A stretch of DNA of 64,000 nt from Halichondria panicea (Eukaryota; Porifera; Demospongiae; Suberitida; Halichondriidae): the NCBI RefSeq assembly GCF_963675165.1, contig NC_087388.1:5523047-5587046 (forward strand), written 5' to 3'. How positions within the stretch are numbered: the first letter of the stretch is position 1; the number at the start of each line of letters is the position of its first letter. The notes beneath the pieces are model-generated. The model did no database searches and was not told the origin of the DNA. It saw only the letters and a list, made by a program, of their open reading frames with translations. Shown here in pieces: positions 12,949 to 26,700 of the stretch. The position numbers and the translations under genes were made by a program.

Positions 12949-15900
12949 ATGTTATTAGTAACTCTCTTTGCCTTGTTTTTACTGCAAAGAGCAGGTCATT
13001 CTCAATCATTCTCCTTCCAATATTCTGCCAATCTCCCAGGACTGCAAGTAGACTCCACTGGGAGAACATTCCTTGCAGCAGACATCTACCTGTATAGACT
13101 GAATGCTCAGCTACTACAAGAGGAGAGAGTTGATCTAGGAGCTACTGTCATTGACAAAGGACTTGCCCTGAGCTCTACTGGAATGTTGGTGGTGTGTTTA
13201 GAGGATCTCTCTTGCTCTGTCTACAATGCAAGCAACCTCAGTGCTGGTCCTATCAGGAGTGTCAGTAATGCTATAGCCTCAGCAGATCCTGACTTTGGAG
13301 CAGCCATCTTCACGTCAGGAGACACTTTCTACACTGGAGCATCAACTGGTGCAGGAGAGAAGATGGTACTGCAACAATTTGGAGAGGGGTTCAATAGATC
13401 TTCCAACAACAATCCATCAGGCACACGCAATGCGCTGGTTTTTGGGGTTAGTGATTTTAGACGACGATTCTATGCATTCGGTGGTTTTGTGAGTGGTGGA
13501 TTTGCCTATTATGTTGTCGTCGACTATCGACCTGCTACTGCACAAGCTATAAGACTATTACGTGTTTGCAGCATGCCTGATTGTGGAGGCCCAAGTACCT
13601 GTGGAGTGACTGCTTCGTATGAACTGGAAATCAATTGTGGCGTTCAAACGATCACTGAAGAGATTTGTGTGTGTGGAGTGTCATTAGTGGAGGACTTCAG
13701 TGGGATATCTGGACCCACTGCTGTGATAACTATTTGCTCTGACATTACTAATTCTATTTGTGTGGTCAATATCACTGCTGTCAATGAAGCTATGGATGCT
13801 AAATATGACTCTTGTATTGTGTCACGCACTGTTGGAGAAAAAATTGGCATAGCATGGAGAACAGGCTCAGATAACTGCTCTACCCTGTCTCAGCCTCAGG
13901 TTAGTTATTGTAGTCTGGGTCTGGTATGCTTCTAACATAACATCATTATCCAGATAACTGTGGACAGATGTGACACACCCAGTCCAGTTGGCCTTCTCGT
14001 CCCAAATGGTGGCATTGACATAATAGCACCAGTTCGTATCAACTTTGGAGACAGCCCTGTACTCCTTGCTTCAGTGGCTGTGAAGATGGAGCAGTTTTTC
14101 TTTGTATTTGTGACAACTGATAATTCTAGGATAATAGGAGTAAGTGCTGCATGGTTGAGTCAGCTACATTTATTGTGCATTGGCTCCAATAGTATGATGT
14201 CAGTGGTTCATCTACCCTGGATGCTAATAGCTCATTCTACAATCAGCCAGTGACCTCTGATGTATATCATTTGTCATGGCAGGAGGGACTGGACTACATC
14301 ACAGCAGCCACTAGAGACACTGTGAGTTAATGCTTGTATGTCTTCCTCTATGAACCCCTCCCCCCTATGAAGGTGTACCAAGTACCCATAGAGGAGTGTT
14401 CCCAGCATATAGATTGTACCAGTTGTACCAATGATCTCAACCCGCTGTGTGGGTGGTGTGTGGTGGAAAACAAGTGCTCTCGTCAGACGCAGTGTCAGAA
14501 CTCCAGTTTCTCCAGTAGATGGATACAGGACAATGCCAACTGTTTTACTGCTGCAATTGTGGAGCCAATGCAATTTGTGCTTGACCATGCGATTCTTGAT
14601 AATGAGGTAAAGCTAGTGTAGTTGTGTCTGATATCACAAACAGACCCCACAGCTCACGGTAACCCTGCCTTACCTCCTGCATGGAGAGAACATCTCCTGT
14701 CATCTGGCAGACGATAAAGGACGTTTCCCACCCATCATAGTACCAGCTGTTGGGGTCACCCCAGGAACAGTGTTTAGTTGTGATATTGAAGGACTCGTGG
14801 TACCTGACTACCTTGGAGTGACTGCAATCATCAACCTGGGCTTTCAGAGCTCTCTGTCCAATGAGCCATTTAACATTACCAACCAAGCACTCACCATCTA
14901 CAATTGCTCAGCAGGAGAAAGGTATTACCCATATCAGGAGCACTGCCCAGATTCAATTTCAAAACACCCAGATCAGGTTCCTCTAATTCCTCTAATTAAG
15001 CACATGATCAACTCCCCCTTGAAGGAAATTTATACAAATCGTTTATGTTTCCTAATAGACCGCATTGTGGGTTATAGCTTTTTAAACTGGCTTTCTTTAG
15101 CTGTAAGGATTGCCTCGGGCCCAACAGTCCGTGTGGATGGTGTAACCTCAACAAGCAGTGCAGTGGAACACCAGCTCCTTGCAGGAATGTATCTCACTTC
15201 CTACAGGTGATAGCTCAGTGACCATGGTGACCAGTAACTCCATTTGTATACATGTAGGTGTCTGGAGGCAATGATTTCACTGCTGAGTGCCCCCTATTGG
15301 ACACACCCCCCTCTGGTGGGTACACTCAACCAGTGAGGGTGGCCCAGGACCTTCGACTGACCACCAGAAACCTCATTGCTCCCGTAAGTCACATGATTTG
15401 TACGTCGTTTTTCCATGACTTCCCTCTCCATTAGACGGATGGCTTTGAGTACTATTGTGTTGTGAATGGAGTTAGTCTGACAGCTCAGTATGAGAACAAA
15501 AGCTCCATCCTGTGTACAGTGGGCAGTGGACAAGTGAGTGTTGCTTACATAATATACTTACTTAATGGGGCTTGTAATTGTATTTACCGTATTTACTTAA
15601 TTAAACGCCCGGGCGTTATTTCATATCGAAGTCTGTAAAAGGGGCGTTTAAACGAGATGGGTGTTTATTCGAAATGGGCGTTTATTGGCCATGTCTACTC
15701 CAAACTCTTGCACAGCAGCAGTTATTATGCTCTTTTTGGCTGCTGCCACAGCTCTCAGATTAAATCTTAAGTATAGGAGTGGTGTTTCTCCCTCTGTGTC
15801 TCTCTCTCTGCCATCATATATATTCTATGCTGCCATGCTTACAACTGGTTCCACCTGCTACTTCAGCTCCACCCACAGTGCCACGCCCATACATGGGCGA

Positions 15901-18900
15901 TTATTTAAGTTGGGCGTTTATTGACAAAGACAGAGCTTTTACTGGGCGTTTAAACGAGATTGGCGTTTAATCAAGTAAATACGGTACTTAATTATATGCC
16001 TTATTTGCTTGTAAACTGCGAGTTTCTGTGTGCAGCTGACACTTTCTGCTGGAGCCAATAGTTCCCCTGTGGTTGCCATGGTAACCTGGGCGGGAAATAA
16101 TATCAGCCACCTACTGAACAACACTCTGCAACTAATTTCAGGTATACAATTATCTGTCAACTGTCATCTCGACATATTTAATGTTTGCACTACGTCCGGA
16201 CTCAGTTCATCCCCCCTCCCCCTCTCCACACACACACACACACACACAACACAGTGACGCTGTATGATTGTCGTGATTTGGCTAGTGAATGTTCGGAATG
16301 TATTGCAGTCAGAATGGGGTCAGAGTTCGCATGTGGGTGGTGTGGGGGTAGTTGTGAGGTTATGCAAGAGTGCTCCAATACTTTCATTACTGAGGGGGAC
16401 AGTTGTCCTGCCCCTGTCATCAACTCATTCACTCCAATGTCGGGTAAGAATCAAGTGAGCGTATGTTCACCTCTCTTGTTAGGTTATTTAAAGCAGTATA
16501 TTGGTATACTGCTATATACGAGCTTGTACTAGTAACAACTTAAGCCTTTGATCTTGCAACCATAATTACGATACAATTAATCCTGGCTTGCACACCCAGG
16601 ACCAGTTGAGGGTGGTACAGCAATCACTGTGATTGGTACTGACTTCGGAGGAACTTTTGCCGAGATTCAGAACTCCACCCTTACATTAGGAGGCGTGGCC
16701 TGCACTGCCCTCATCACTGGTTACATACCATGGCACCAGTTTGTCTGTGAGACCACCAATTTTGTAACTGGAGGGTTAAAAGTCTTCTCTCTAACCATTG
16801 GCTCTAGAGTAGCCATTGAAAACGGTGGCTCCTTCACTGCAGTGAATTCTATTGTCAGCAGTGTGACTCCGACCTTTGGACCCATGGCCGGGGGAACCGA
16901 AGTGGTTGTGAGGGGGACTGCACTGAACGTGGGTAACCAGGAGGATACTAGAGTCTCTTTGGAGATCAATGAGTCAAGCTACAACTGCAACATAACATTG
17001 TCGTAAGTGACTGTTGTATTAAGTTTACTAACAATGCAAACCTCTTTTCTGCAGATCTATCGAGTCTAAAGAGATTCGGTGCAGAACCTCAGCAGCAAAC
17101 CTCACCTCCGATGCTTTAGTGGTGGTGTACATTGATGCTGCCAGAGTCAGCAATCCAGGAGTGGTCTTCAGTTATCGTAACAACCCCAACGTGACTACCG
17201 TGTTTCCTAGCAACACTATTTCTAGCGGAGGCATCAAACTGACCTTTACTGGAGTGAACTTGGACGTGGTACAACAGTCTGTGTTGGAGGTCTACCAGCC
17301 GATGGGGGCTCCTCCAGCAACTACCGAACAACACCATGTAATTTTCGACTTTTTTGTGAATAAAATTTTTGCAGTGAGCATTTTACAGAGAGCAACAAGT
17401 TCCACCTATCAAAAATATGTATCGTAAATATTTAAAAATACAATTTTTTGGGGGACTGAGCATCATTCCAGGAAAATTGTTATTTATGTCATGACGGTAT
17501 TACATAATGTACTTACTCTCCTGCAGAGGAGCACCTGCAGTATTGTGGACAATACCACCATCACATGCTCAACTCCTAATCTAACAACAACCTCACTGAC
17601 CCCATTGAACTATGCCCTGATGTTTGATGATGTCCCACTCGCCACACACGCAAGCCTTCCCATCAGCGTCCAATCAGATCCCTCCAATTTTCGGCTGGAG
17701 GGTTCGCAAGAGGTCACCAGTGGTACAGCGACTCTCATACGCATTGTGGTATACGTTTTATCCTGTAATACTGACCATACTGTTACCGTGTGTGTATCCA
17801 GGGTGATAATCTCGACTCAGTGGAGACCAGTGAGATAAAAGTGATCGTGGGAGGGGAGGAATGTGTCAAGACATCCAGTAATTCAAGAGGGAGCGAATTT
17901 ATCTGTACCGCCCCCTTGGAGATCCCAGGAGAGGAAAACCCGGCTATTATACGAGTTGAGTAAAACTATATAACTTAACTGTGTTACAGTGCTATTTAGG
18001 TGAACGTTGGGAGCAACATCGCTCAAGTATTGGACCAGCGACTGACCTACATAGTTCTTGTGGTGGAGGTTCCTACGGTGGAGGTTCTTGAAGCGGCAGT
18101 TCCCCTGGAGGTCATCATCCCGAGTGTTTTGGGGGGGGCTGTAGTGGTAGTGTGTGTAGTACTGATCATTTTTGTCTGTTTTTGTCTGAACTCACGAAGG
18201 AAGACCGTGTCCATCACTATGCATGAACAGATGATGGAGCTCGTGGCTAATAGGTAATTACCGTATGGCGGGTATATTTCGAGGGTATAAAAATGTTCGT
18301 GGTTTTCGCTGATCAAACATCTACCACAAACATTTGTACCCACGAATTTATCAATGCATGCTGCAGAAAGGCTGCTATTCCGCGAAAATTAAATCGCTAT
18401 AGCATAGTAGCAGTGATCGACTGTTTCTAACGGGTCATTCTGCGAAAGTTTATACCCTCGAAATATACCCGTTATACGGTATAATACTTATAGTCCAGCT
18501 GTCCAATTATGTTACAGGAGAACACAGGAGGAAATATTACCTGTGGATGGCAATACTGCACTCGTTAGTAAGTTTCTATGATTTTTATACATCCATGCAT
18601 GCAGTCTATACTATATTCACTGACTTATAATTATACAGAATCAGAACTTGTTGAGATTGCCGAGTCCATCCCAGATTCATTCAAAATACCAGCCTCCATA
18701 TTGAAGCTCTCCAGTACTGCAATAGGACAAGGTAAAGAAAGATGTGCATTTCACTTAATTTATGGGATGTCACTATACAGGTGAATTTGGCATTGTGTAC
18801 AAGGGCGTTCTGACAGACTGGAACAAAGTACATATGCAGGGGGTGGCCGTGAAGACACTAAAAGGTTTAACAGTACAATTTTATAAATTCAATCTGTTGT

Positions 18901-21694
18901 CAGCCATCAAGTTCATAAATTAGTTGTCATGGAATTCACTTATACCAAATTTACTGCCCCCCAGAGACTACAATTTCTGCTGTGTTCTTAGAGTTGATCA
19001 CTGAGTTCTTCATTGTCTACCTTGCAGGTCTGTTCTCGTTGTCGGATGTTCAGAGCATGGTGTGTGAGGTGAACAAGATGCAGGACTTTGACCATCCTCA
19101 TGTCATGTCCCTGATTGGGGTGTGTCTTGATGCTGGCCCCGGTGTTGCCATAGTGATGCCATATATGGCCAACGGCAGCCTCATTGGATATCTCAAGAGA
19201 GAGAGGAGCAGCCTTGAGTTGGACGATGACTGTGAGATTGATCAGGTGTGTGGTATAATTATTACAATACATAATACAAAAGGAAGACACACAAAGTTGT
19301 TGTTTTTTACAATGCAGATATATACAAGTAACAAAGTGTAAAGTTGTTGTAGCTTCTCTGTGTTCTAAACGGCTGAATACAGCGACGAAAGTAAATAGTG
19401 AATATCTTGCTGTGGCGTAGGCGGAGGGGGGCTGACGGGGCTAGAGTCCCCCCCCCTTTTGTGCTACATCAACTCCAACTTAGCTTGAATCACTGTGATC
19501 TGTCGATCTATTCTGCAGTACTGCATGCATAGTTAATAGAATAATGTCATGTAATTGAAATGTGGTCAAGGCCATCTGATGCGCATGCTTACCGCTGAAG
19601 AAAAGTGATGACCTAGATAAAATTCTATGAAACCCATTAGTGCCTATAATTATGCTCAACTGATTTGGGCCCTGCCCTTCCCAAATTCCTGGCTATGCCA
19701 TCAGTTCATTCCGATACCTAATACTTATGGAAATCTATCGATTCTATAAAATGTCTAGAGCCAAATTATTGTGTTCCCAAGTTTTATGGCATTCTAATAA
19801 GCACTTTTATGAATTGATTTATGTATATATGGGAAATGAGTAGAAATATTACAAAAATGTAACAAGGATGTAATTAAAAACTAGACCACATGATTGTGTC
19901 AGACCTCCTCTGGTCTCAACAGAGAGGTATAATCTCTGTAGGGAAGCCATTATAGTGTTTGTGCAAGGGACAGTACTGAGCGATCTCAATAGAGAGGTGG
20001 TTTCTTTTATATGAAGATAAGTGGTAGAGAGACCTATATGTTTAGGGTGAGCAGCATTCTCACGATCAACTATATTATAGCGACTACCTGAATGAGTATG
20101 GATATAAGTTGTATACCTTTAGCATGAGCAGCATCTAGAGTGTCTCAAATAACACCACCAATAACTGTGTGAGTGAATTGTCACCAATTTTCTCCACAGA
20201 TTCTTGTTGTTAGGAAGCTGCTACTAAAGATGTGTCATCAGATAGCACTGGGAATGGTCTACTTGGCCGAGCAGAAGTTTGTCCATCGTGATCTTGCAGC
20301 CAGAAACTGCATGTGAGTTGGCAATTGGTATAGTGTGTACCAAGATACATCAGTATAATAGGCTAACTGTAAACACACATTGCTTATAAAATTGAGAGAG
20401 CTTTCATTTATTAATCTTATATATATATCAGCCTCAGTTAATAGCATACTTGCTATAGATATGTTCACTTGCTAGAATATACATGTGGCATTGTTCGTTT
20501 CATATCGTGTACATTCCAATAGGCTGGACTCGGGAGGAGGTATCAGGGTGGGGGACTTTGGTCTGGCTGAGGACGTCTATGCTAGTGGTTACTTCAGACA
20601 GAACGACCGAGCCAATGTGAAGCTGCCCTACAAATGGATGGCATTGGAGAGTCTCAACGATGCTATCTTCACAGAGAAAACTGATGTGGTGAGTCAGTGC
20701 ATATAGTAGATCCTAAGATCCTAAGCATAATTATACTCTCTCTAACAAATTGTGTGAATGCAAGTACCATGTAATAGACCCCAAAATTGCTTCTGAAATA
20801 CACATTTTACAATTCATTTTGGTGGTAGCAACTGTGTTATATACTTGCTGTCCATGTGCCCAGTGGTCGTATGGTGTGACTGTGTGGGAGGTCTTCAATG
20901 GAGGACGGACTCCATACCCTGCCGTGGACCCACTGTCCCTCATCCAGCTGCTGGGAGAGGGACGAAGACTAGAGAAACCTCTCAATGCAGCCTGTGCCAC
21001 CGAGATGTGAGTATACACTCTCTGAGTTAATTACTATTATAGTAGTTGCAGTGCCGAGCACTATATTTAACATGCCCCCCCTCCCCCTGTGGTGCTCAGG
21101 GGCATGTAGATTGAAATTTGGGATTATTGTTTGGTTCAACTGATGGTACATCCCCTTATCCTCACACAGTTCTAAACTGATGCGTCAGTGTTGGAGGGAG
21201 GACCCAGAGGAGAGACCAACCTTCTCACAACTGTCCGCCATTGTGGAGAGGCTACTGACATCCATTTCTGACTACACTGAACTCAGTATGGTACTACTGG
21301 ACACCAGTCAAGAGAAGGAGCAGCTCAGTAAGCGTAGACTCAGCTGTTTGAAACTTTTATCTTCTGTTATTAAAAACATTTCGAAGGTCTTATATTAACA
21401 TAATACATGCATATTATTCTACGTATAGTTTAAAAGACTGTATGTCGTCGTCTACTATAAATGCTCACAAGATCATTAGATATGATTATCCACTGTTATA
21501 AACATGTTTAATAATAATTATGTTAGCTTGTGTTACGATTTTTTTTTACTGCAGAGTATGACAATGTACCCACACCCACTGAAGACGCTCATCGCTATGT
21601 CGACGCTCCACCTGGTTACCCTCGAGCATTCAAGAACAGAGTGTACGAAGAAGTTACTGCAACAGGCAGTTATAAATTAGCCACTATAGGTTAA
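12949..21694 (+). CDS. Plexin-ectodomain / MET-like receptor tyrosine kinase, gene D (complete, one altered splice site)
   Basis: Exons: 12949-13899, 13954-14139, 14193-14321, 14373-14606, 14653-14921, 15101-15206, 15258-15383, 15435-15533, 16036-16141, 16255-16443, 16600-17002, 17055-17337, 17527-17748, 17802-17954, 18000-18253, 18518-18567, 18639-18731, 18781-18864, 19028-19245, 20200-20312, 20523-20688, 20864-21006, 21170-21327, 21555-21694; total 4875 nt, 1624 aa. Same domain order as gene C. The usual exon 12 donor has been deleted; the next GT (after 17337) keeps the frame and adds about eight residues, and I used it. The membrane segment is more Gly/Val-rich, preceded by a small VEVPTVEV duplication. 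Kinase motifs are intact ([21 protein letters not shown]). The tail starts [15 protein letters not shown] fits the pYxN pattern bound by Grb2-type SH2 domains, comparable to the YVNV docking site of MET. Confidence 0.85.
15587..15984. mobile_element. 398-bp CCGTATTTACTT element on TA, gene D intron 8
   Basis: Ends CCGTATTTACTT and AAGTAAATACGG are perfect inverted repeats flanked by TA on each side. Subterminal GGGCGTTTA motifs recur in both orientations. No protein-coding frame is recognisable. TA targets suggest the Tc1/mariner superfamily (inference). Confidence 0.8.
18261..18479. mobile_element. 219-bp CCGTATGGCGGG element on TA, gene D intron 15
   Basis: Starts CCGTATGGCGGGTATATTTC and ends with the near complement GAAATATACCCGTTATACGG; TA on both flanks. 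It begins seven bases after the exon 15 donor, leaving the splice site intact. Same family as 39183-39388 and 63493-63724. Confidence 0.85.
19410..19704. mobile_element. Possible CTGTGGCG element, gene D intron 19
   Basis: CTGTGGCGTAGGCGGAGG at the left and CCTGGCTATGCCATCAG at the right are imperfect inverted ends, with the G/C-tract interior seen at 2426-2805. No clear target duplication, so the limits are uncertain. Confidence 0.35.
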
Positions 21695-22101
21695 AGGTCA
21701 AATGTTATCTCCTGCATGTATAGTGATAGTTATATACAGCGTATATATAAATTTACAACTAGCAGCTTTGATATTATTATTTTGGTGCAACCATAGCATT
21801 GCACAGTATTTTATTTATTCTTTAACTCCAGCCTCTTTGATTTTGGTGCAACATGCTTTTACATTACTGTATTTTTATTATAGCCATTTATGCATGCAAT
21901 GCTTGCCATCTTTATTTCTGCAATATATTTTAATGTACCTATAATAGTGATAAAACTTCATGCATGAATGCAAACTCAATTTACAACCTGCTGTGCATGC
22001 GCTAGGTATCATAATTATTACATTTCCCCAGGAAAATTTCTATCAATGTTAGTTATGACACTAACAAGTAACTTAATTGTGATGATTCAATTCTAGAATA
22101 G
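21695..22101. other. Spacer between gene D and relic E
   Basis: AT-rich; no coding or repeat structure recognised beyond short sequence shared with the upstream regions of genes C and D (TGTGATGATTCAATTCTAGAATAGATGG). Confidence 0.5.
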
Positions 22102-22430
22102 ATGGCTATGTTAGTGGTTCTCCTGGCTTTTTTTCTGCTGCAAGGATCAGCTCATTCTCAACCACCCTCATTTGATTTCATACTGGACTGCAAGTGGACT
22201 CCACTGGAAGAGCATTCCTTGCTGCAGGCAACTACCTGTATAGACTGAATGCTCAGCTAATACAAGAGGAGAGAGTTGATCTAGGAGCTAATATCATTGC
22301 CAAAGGACTTGCCATGAGCTCTTCTGGGATGGTAGTGGTGTGTTTAGTGGATCTCTCTTGCTCTGTCTACAATGCAAGCAACATCAGTACTGGTCCTATC
22401 AAGACTATAATTTCCGGTATAATTTACTAA
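22102..22430 (+). pseudogene. RTK relic E (signal peptide and start of Sema)
   Basis: ATG at 22102 opens a signal peptide like gene C (MAMLVVLLAFFLLQGSAHSQ). A deletion near 22185 then shifts the frame; the other frame continues as [20 protein letters not shown] and on to [10 protein letters not shown] before homology stops near 22405. A stop follows at 22428-22430. No other receptor exon lies downstream. This is a 5' truncated duplicate; the rest was never copied or is lost. Confidence 0.85.
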
Positions 22431-23760
22431 GGTTTTACGTTTATAGTAATATGGGTAATCGTACTACGAATGCTTTCCGCCAAATGGGATCAGACCTATA
22501 ACAACACACTACGCTGACTAAGATGCAGATTAGCCTTCTCACTGATACGCTCGTCAATACAAGCCGTCCGAGGGGCCCGATCATCACGTGGCCACCCAGT
22601 CCACAATTCTGTGGCGGTAGACGTGGTCATCCAAGAAGCTCATCTTTAACTCGTAACTAATTCTATCCTTACATGTTTATTTATATTTTTGTACCATAGT
22701 ATTTTTACCTGTGAAAAAAATATATATATATATTCTGGGTAATTTGAAACGCATGCGCACTATCACCTCGATCTGCAATAGGTACTTTAATTGGCCTTGA
22801 ATCGAGGCTATAATACATACATTGATACAACTGCACGAGGTAGTACAATAATAATACACACGCTGATATCCATAGTACAGGTAGCTTGTACTATGAACAC
22901 GTATTGCAATTAGAAGCTGTTATCCAACCCATTTACAACTGAGTAGCAGTAAACACTCTTTGATCCCTGCCGTGCATGCACTGTGCACATTTTGTGTGCT
23001 GTGCTTGCACTTGACAAACCACATTTACAACTTCACACAACCCAGTTCCAATGTGGTCCAGTAGTTTTAGTGAATCTGATTGGATACTGAAGAATTGATC
23101 TTCACAATGTGACACTAGTGTGTCACAGTGGTGATCTATAAAAGAGTGGCTCCTTTAAGGGTGGAGGGTGGGCTTTAGGCTGACCACAAGCCAATGTATA
23201 CCCTAGGGTACATGGGATTTGTACGTACCCTGGAGTATCCTGAGAGTTTCAATTGATATTCCTTAGTGTCAGAGCACATCATGGTACAAGTCAGGAAATA
23301 TGTTAAATTGTAAGCCAATCAAAACGTTAGATGATGTACTCTACACCATATGCAATTCAAGACTCTGCACTTAATGAAAGCAGCTGATGCCTAGTGGATG
23401 TGTCAAACATATACATATTAACATAAAGCTATAATTATACTAGCCTCGAATCCAGACCGATTAAATGGCCTGGTCTCGAGGCTACATGCATACATGCATG
23501 CAATAAAATTATTATGCACAGGAAACTCAAAGAAGTTAAAGAGGGGGAAATGATCGACCATGATTGTTGCTAAAGGATGCTAAATTGAATGGCTGCGTGT
23601 GCTGCATCCGTGAAGGTTTTTAATAATTATATGGTCACTAATAATTATTTATACTCAGAAATTCGTTTCAAAATGATGGGTTTTGTAATGTAGCGAATAC
23701 GTTTTTACTGTGAGTGCATGTTATCGTATTACATAATGCAATATCAAAATTCAGCTGCAG
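22431..23760. other. Spacer between relic E and gene F 3' end
   Basis: No intact gene seen. A slightly GC-richer patch at about 22440-22660 has an interrupted frame (MGNRTTNAF..., then RPRGPIITWPPSPQFC) that could be a transposon-derived relic; I cannot identify it. The stretch also holds a 44-bp TAGCCTCG palindrome (23441-23484) and, at 23522-23600, an end resembling the arm of the 31634-32674 element (GATCGACCATGATTGTTG). Confidence 0.5.
23441..23484. mobile_element. 44-bp TAGCCTCG palindromic mini-element
   Basis: TAGCCTCGAATCCAG at the left, CTGGTCTCGAGGCTA at the right. The flanking nonamers match at only five of nine positions, so the insertion is older or the flank has changed. Confidence 0.7.
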
Positions 23761-26700
23761 TTAAGTTATGTTCATCTCTTCCCTGAGGCCGTATGCACTG
23801 TTCTCAGTTGTTAGAGGGTTCCTTAATGGAAGGTTACCATAGCGATGAGGGGCTTCAGTGAGCATGGGGACATAGTCATATTCTGCAGTAAAATAAATTT
23901 GACACATTGCTGACGTAAGCCTTAGGTAATACAGTTTAAATGTCTGCTACGACTCAAGGAAGTGCATTTCACATCAAGAATTCAAGTATGTCATACTACG
24001 GCACTCTCAAACCGCATTTTAAGTGGGTGCATAGGTGTAGTGGTTAATAGTTAAAAATGATATCAGCATACACGCATGTGGTAATTAATTTGTATACCTC
24101 CAGCCCACATTTCATGGCTAACAGTTTACACAACTGAAGCATATATTAACTTAGTGAAGTCAGTCCTAGATGTAGTAAGAATGGAATGTGCGTGGGAGTT
24201 GCATACTCCTACTATAATATACAACTCTTGCCCTCGGGCTCGAGTTGTATTAGCAGTACAATTCCTGGGACCGAGGCTACACGAGGGCATGAAGTAATAA
24301 CCTACAATTATACTATAATAATTCCAAGGATCAAATTTCAAGGATCATTACCTGATGGACCAATCAGATGGCAGGTTTATACCCGGCTGCATTGGGATTT
24401 GCCACGCATCAATACACTCTAGTTTGTTATAAAAGCAATGCAATTAAGCTAATAGGCTGGTGAGTGGTGCGTGGTGCTCTAGGTTGAATCAGTCTGCATC
24501 CTGGGTAATATCGATAATCATCCAGACATGTTTGGTACAAGATTTTGTAGACACTTTTGTCTGGCTTGCTAAAAAGTTAAAAAGAGTTTTTGTGGATGTT
24601 TAGTATTTCATATGGTAAAATGTTGTAGTTTAAGGTGACACAATTATTTTCACAGGTAGATTTGTCTGCTGTTTAAGCTCATTTTGCTGGTATTAAATTC
24701 TGTTAAATTCTGCTCAAGTTCATAGTATTTTTCTATAGTTCTATACAATGAGATTCATTGCCTCAAATCATAATCCATAGTTATAACAAATTAATAAATC
24801 AATGCATGTGGAATATAAATAGGTTGAAGTTTGAAAGTGAGTTCCCATGGTAGGGAAGTAGATGCGTAGCATAGCATAATTATATAGCATAGCCAGGATA
24901 TATACACTCATACTATGGTCATAGGAATTTATTGCAACGTAAACCACCTCGCCCTCGGGGGATTGGTGAGTTTACTGCCAGAACCATAGATGAGTGAGTG
25001 TAACACTATAACATAATTATACATTCGGGGGGTCAAGGACTATTTTAATTAAAAACCGGGAAGCAATTCGGATCCGGGCTCACTGCATGTCTTGCTCTTG
25101 AAGCTTCTATACTCACTTTAAACAAACGTAGCCTCTTTCTTTACTGCTTGAATGCTGAAAAGTTCTAACCTGTCCTAAACTCTTGTCTGGTTTCCTGGAG
25201 TAGATTGATACTATTGGATTTTTGCATATATCCTCGTTCTTGCACATGCTACTGATTCTATAACGAAATTAGTGGTTTTAAACGCATGCCATGCAAAAAT
25301 TTGGTTTCCATCGTTTGTTTGCAGAATTTTGAGGGCAGCCAATAATTATAGCCACTTGCACAGGGCCATAAGAGTTCATTTACAATAGTATACAACGTTG
25401 TACACTATCAACTTTCTTTGTAAACTATGAAGGAAACTATTGTAGATGAACTAAAATTCAACAACATTGTAAACTATGATGTACACTCGCAAGTACAAAC
25501 ATAGTTTACAAGCTGTAAACTACCACTTCTGGCCCTGTGTTGTTTTGCACATCATAACTTTTTCTGTGCATCCCATCACGAACTACAAAAGATATCATTA
25601 TTATTATAGACCTACTCTTAAATCCAAGGTATTAATTAACGAATCAACTTTTGCATGGTAAGAAAACATGTACTACAGGTTTGCATATAATGCCTCTTTA
25701 CCTTGACTGGCGGCATGGAAACGATCGCATTACACTTCTATATAATTTTGCTTAGTCTTCCCTTTCATATGGCTTATAAACAACCAATGCCGAGGGCATA
25801 GTTATTGGCGCTGGACAGAAAAAACGGTTAAACAGACAGCTACTAATCGCCTATTTTGGCACGGGTTGATAATTGCATATTTAGACGTAGAAATTGAACC
25901 TTGACCCCCGAATGATATAGCAATTGAAGGTACAAAGTACATATACACTGGTCTATGGCATACAGGTATAATAAAAACTGGGTAACAAATTTGAGTTTAC
26001 ACTTACTGAGCTCCTCCTCCTCTCGACTGGTGTCCACTAGCACCATACCGAGTTCAGTGTAGCCAGCAATGGATGTCAGTAACTTGTCCACAATGGAGGA
26101 CAGTTGTGAGAAGGTTGGCCTCTCCTCTGGGTCCTCCCTCCAACACTTACGCATCACTACAGAACTGTGTAAGAGCAGAGGGAATGTAATGGGGGGGGGG
26201 GGCATTGCACACAGTACTCAGCTATAATTAATATATATATATATACATGTATATATTGCTACAATTGAGGGAACATTAACATTTCGGTGGCACAGGCTGC
26301 GTTGAAAGGTCTCTCTAATCTCCGCCCCTCTCCCAGCAGCTGGATGAGGGACAGCGGGTCCACGGCAGGGTAGGGGGTCCGTCCTCCATTGAATACCTCC
26401 CACACAGTCACACCATACGACCACTGGGCACATGCATGGACAACAAAATATTTATTAATTGTCCACTTGTGTTTGGTCATAATTATTTCAATTTACCACA
26501 AGAGTGTGGAGCATGTGCATGATTAAGGCCATAATGATCATGAATCTACCATGCACCGACTGACCACATCGGTTTTCTCTGTGAAGATGGCATCGTTGAG
26601 ACTCTCTAAGGCCATCCATTTGTAGGGCACCTTCATATTGGCTCGGTCGTTCTGTCTGAAGTAGCCTTTAGCGTAGATGTTCTCAGCCAGACCGAAGTCC

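Noticed and set aside
16227-16253. CA/GT tracts (16227-16253, 30899-30925, 32310-32333) as regulatory Z-DNA
   Set aside because: Ordinary microsatellites in or near introns; no evidence of function.
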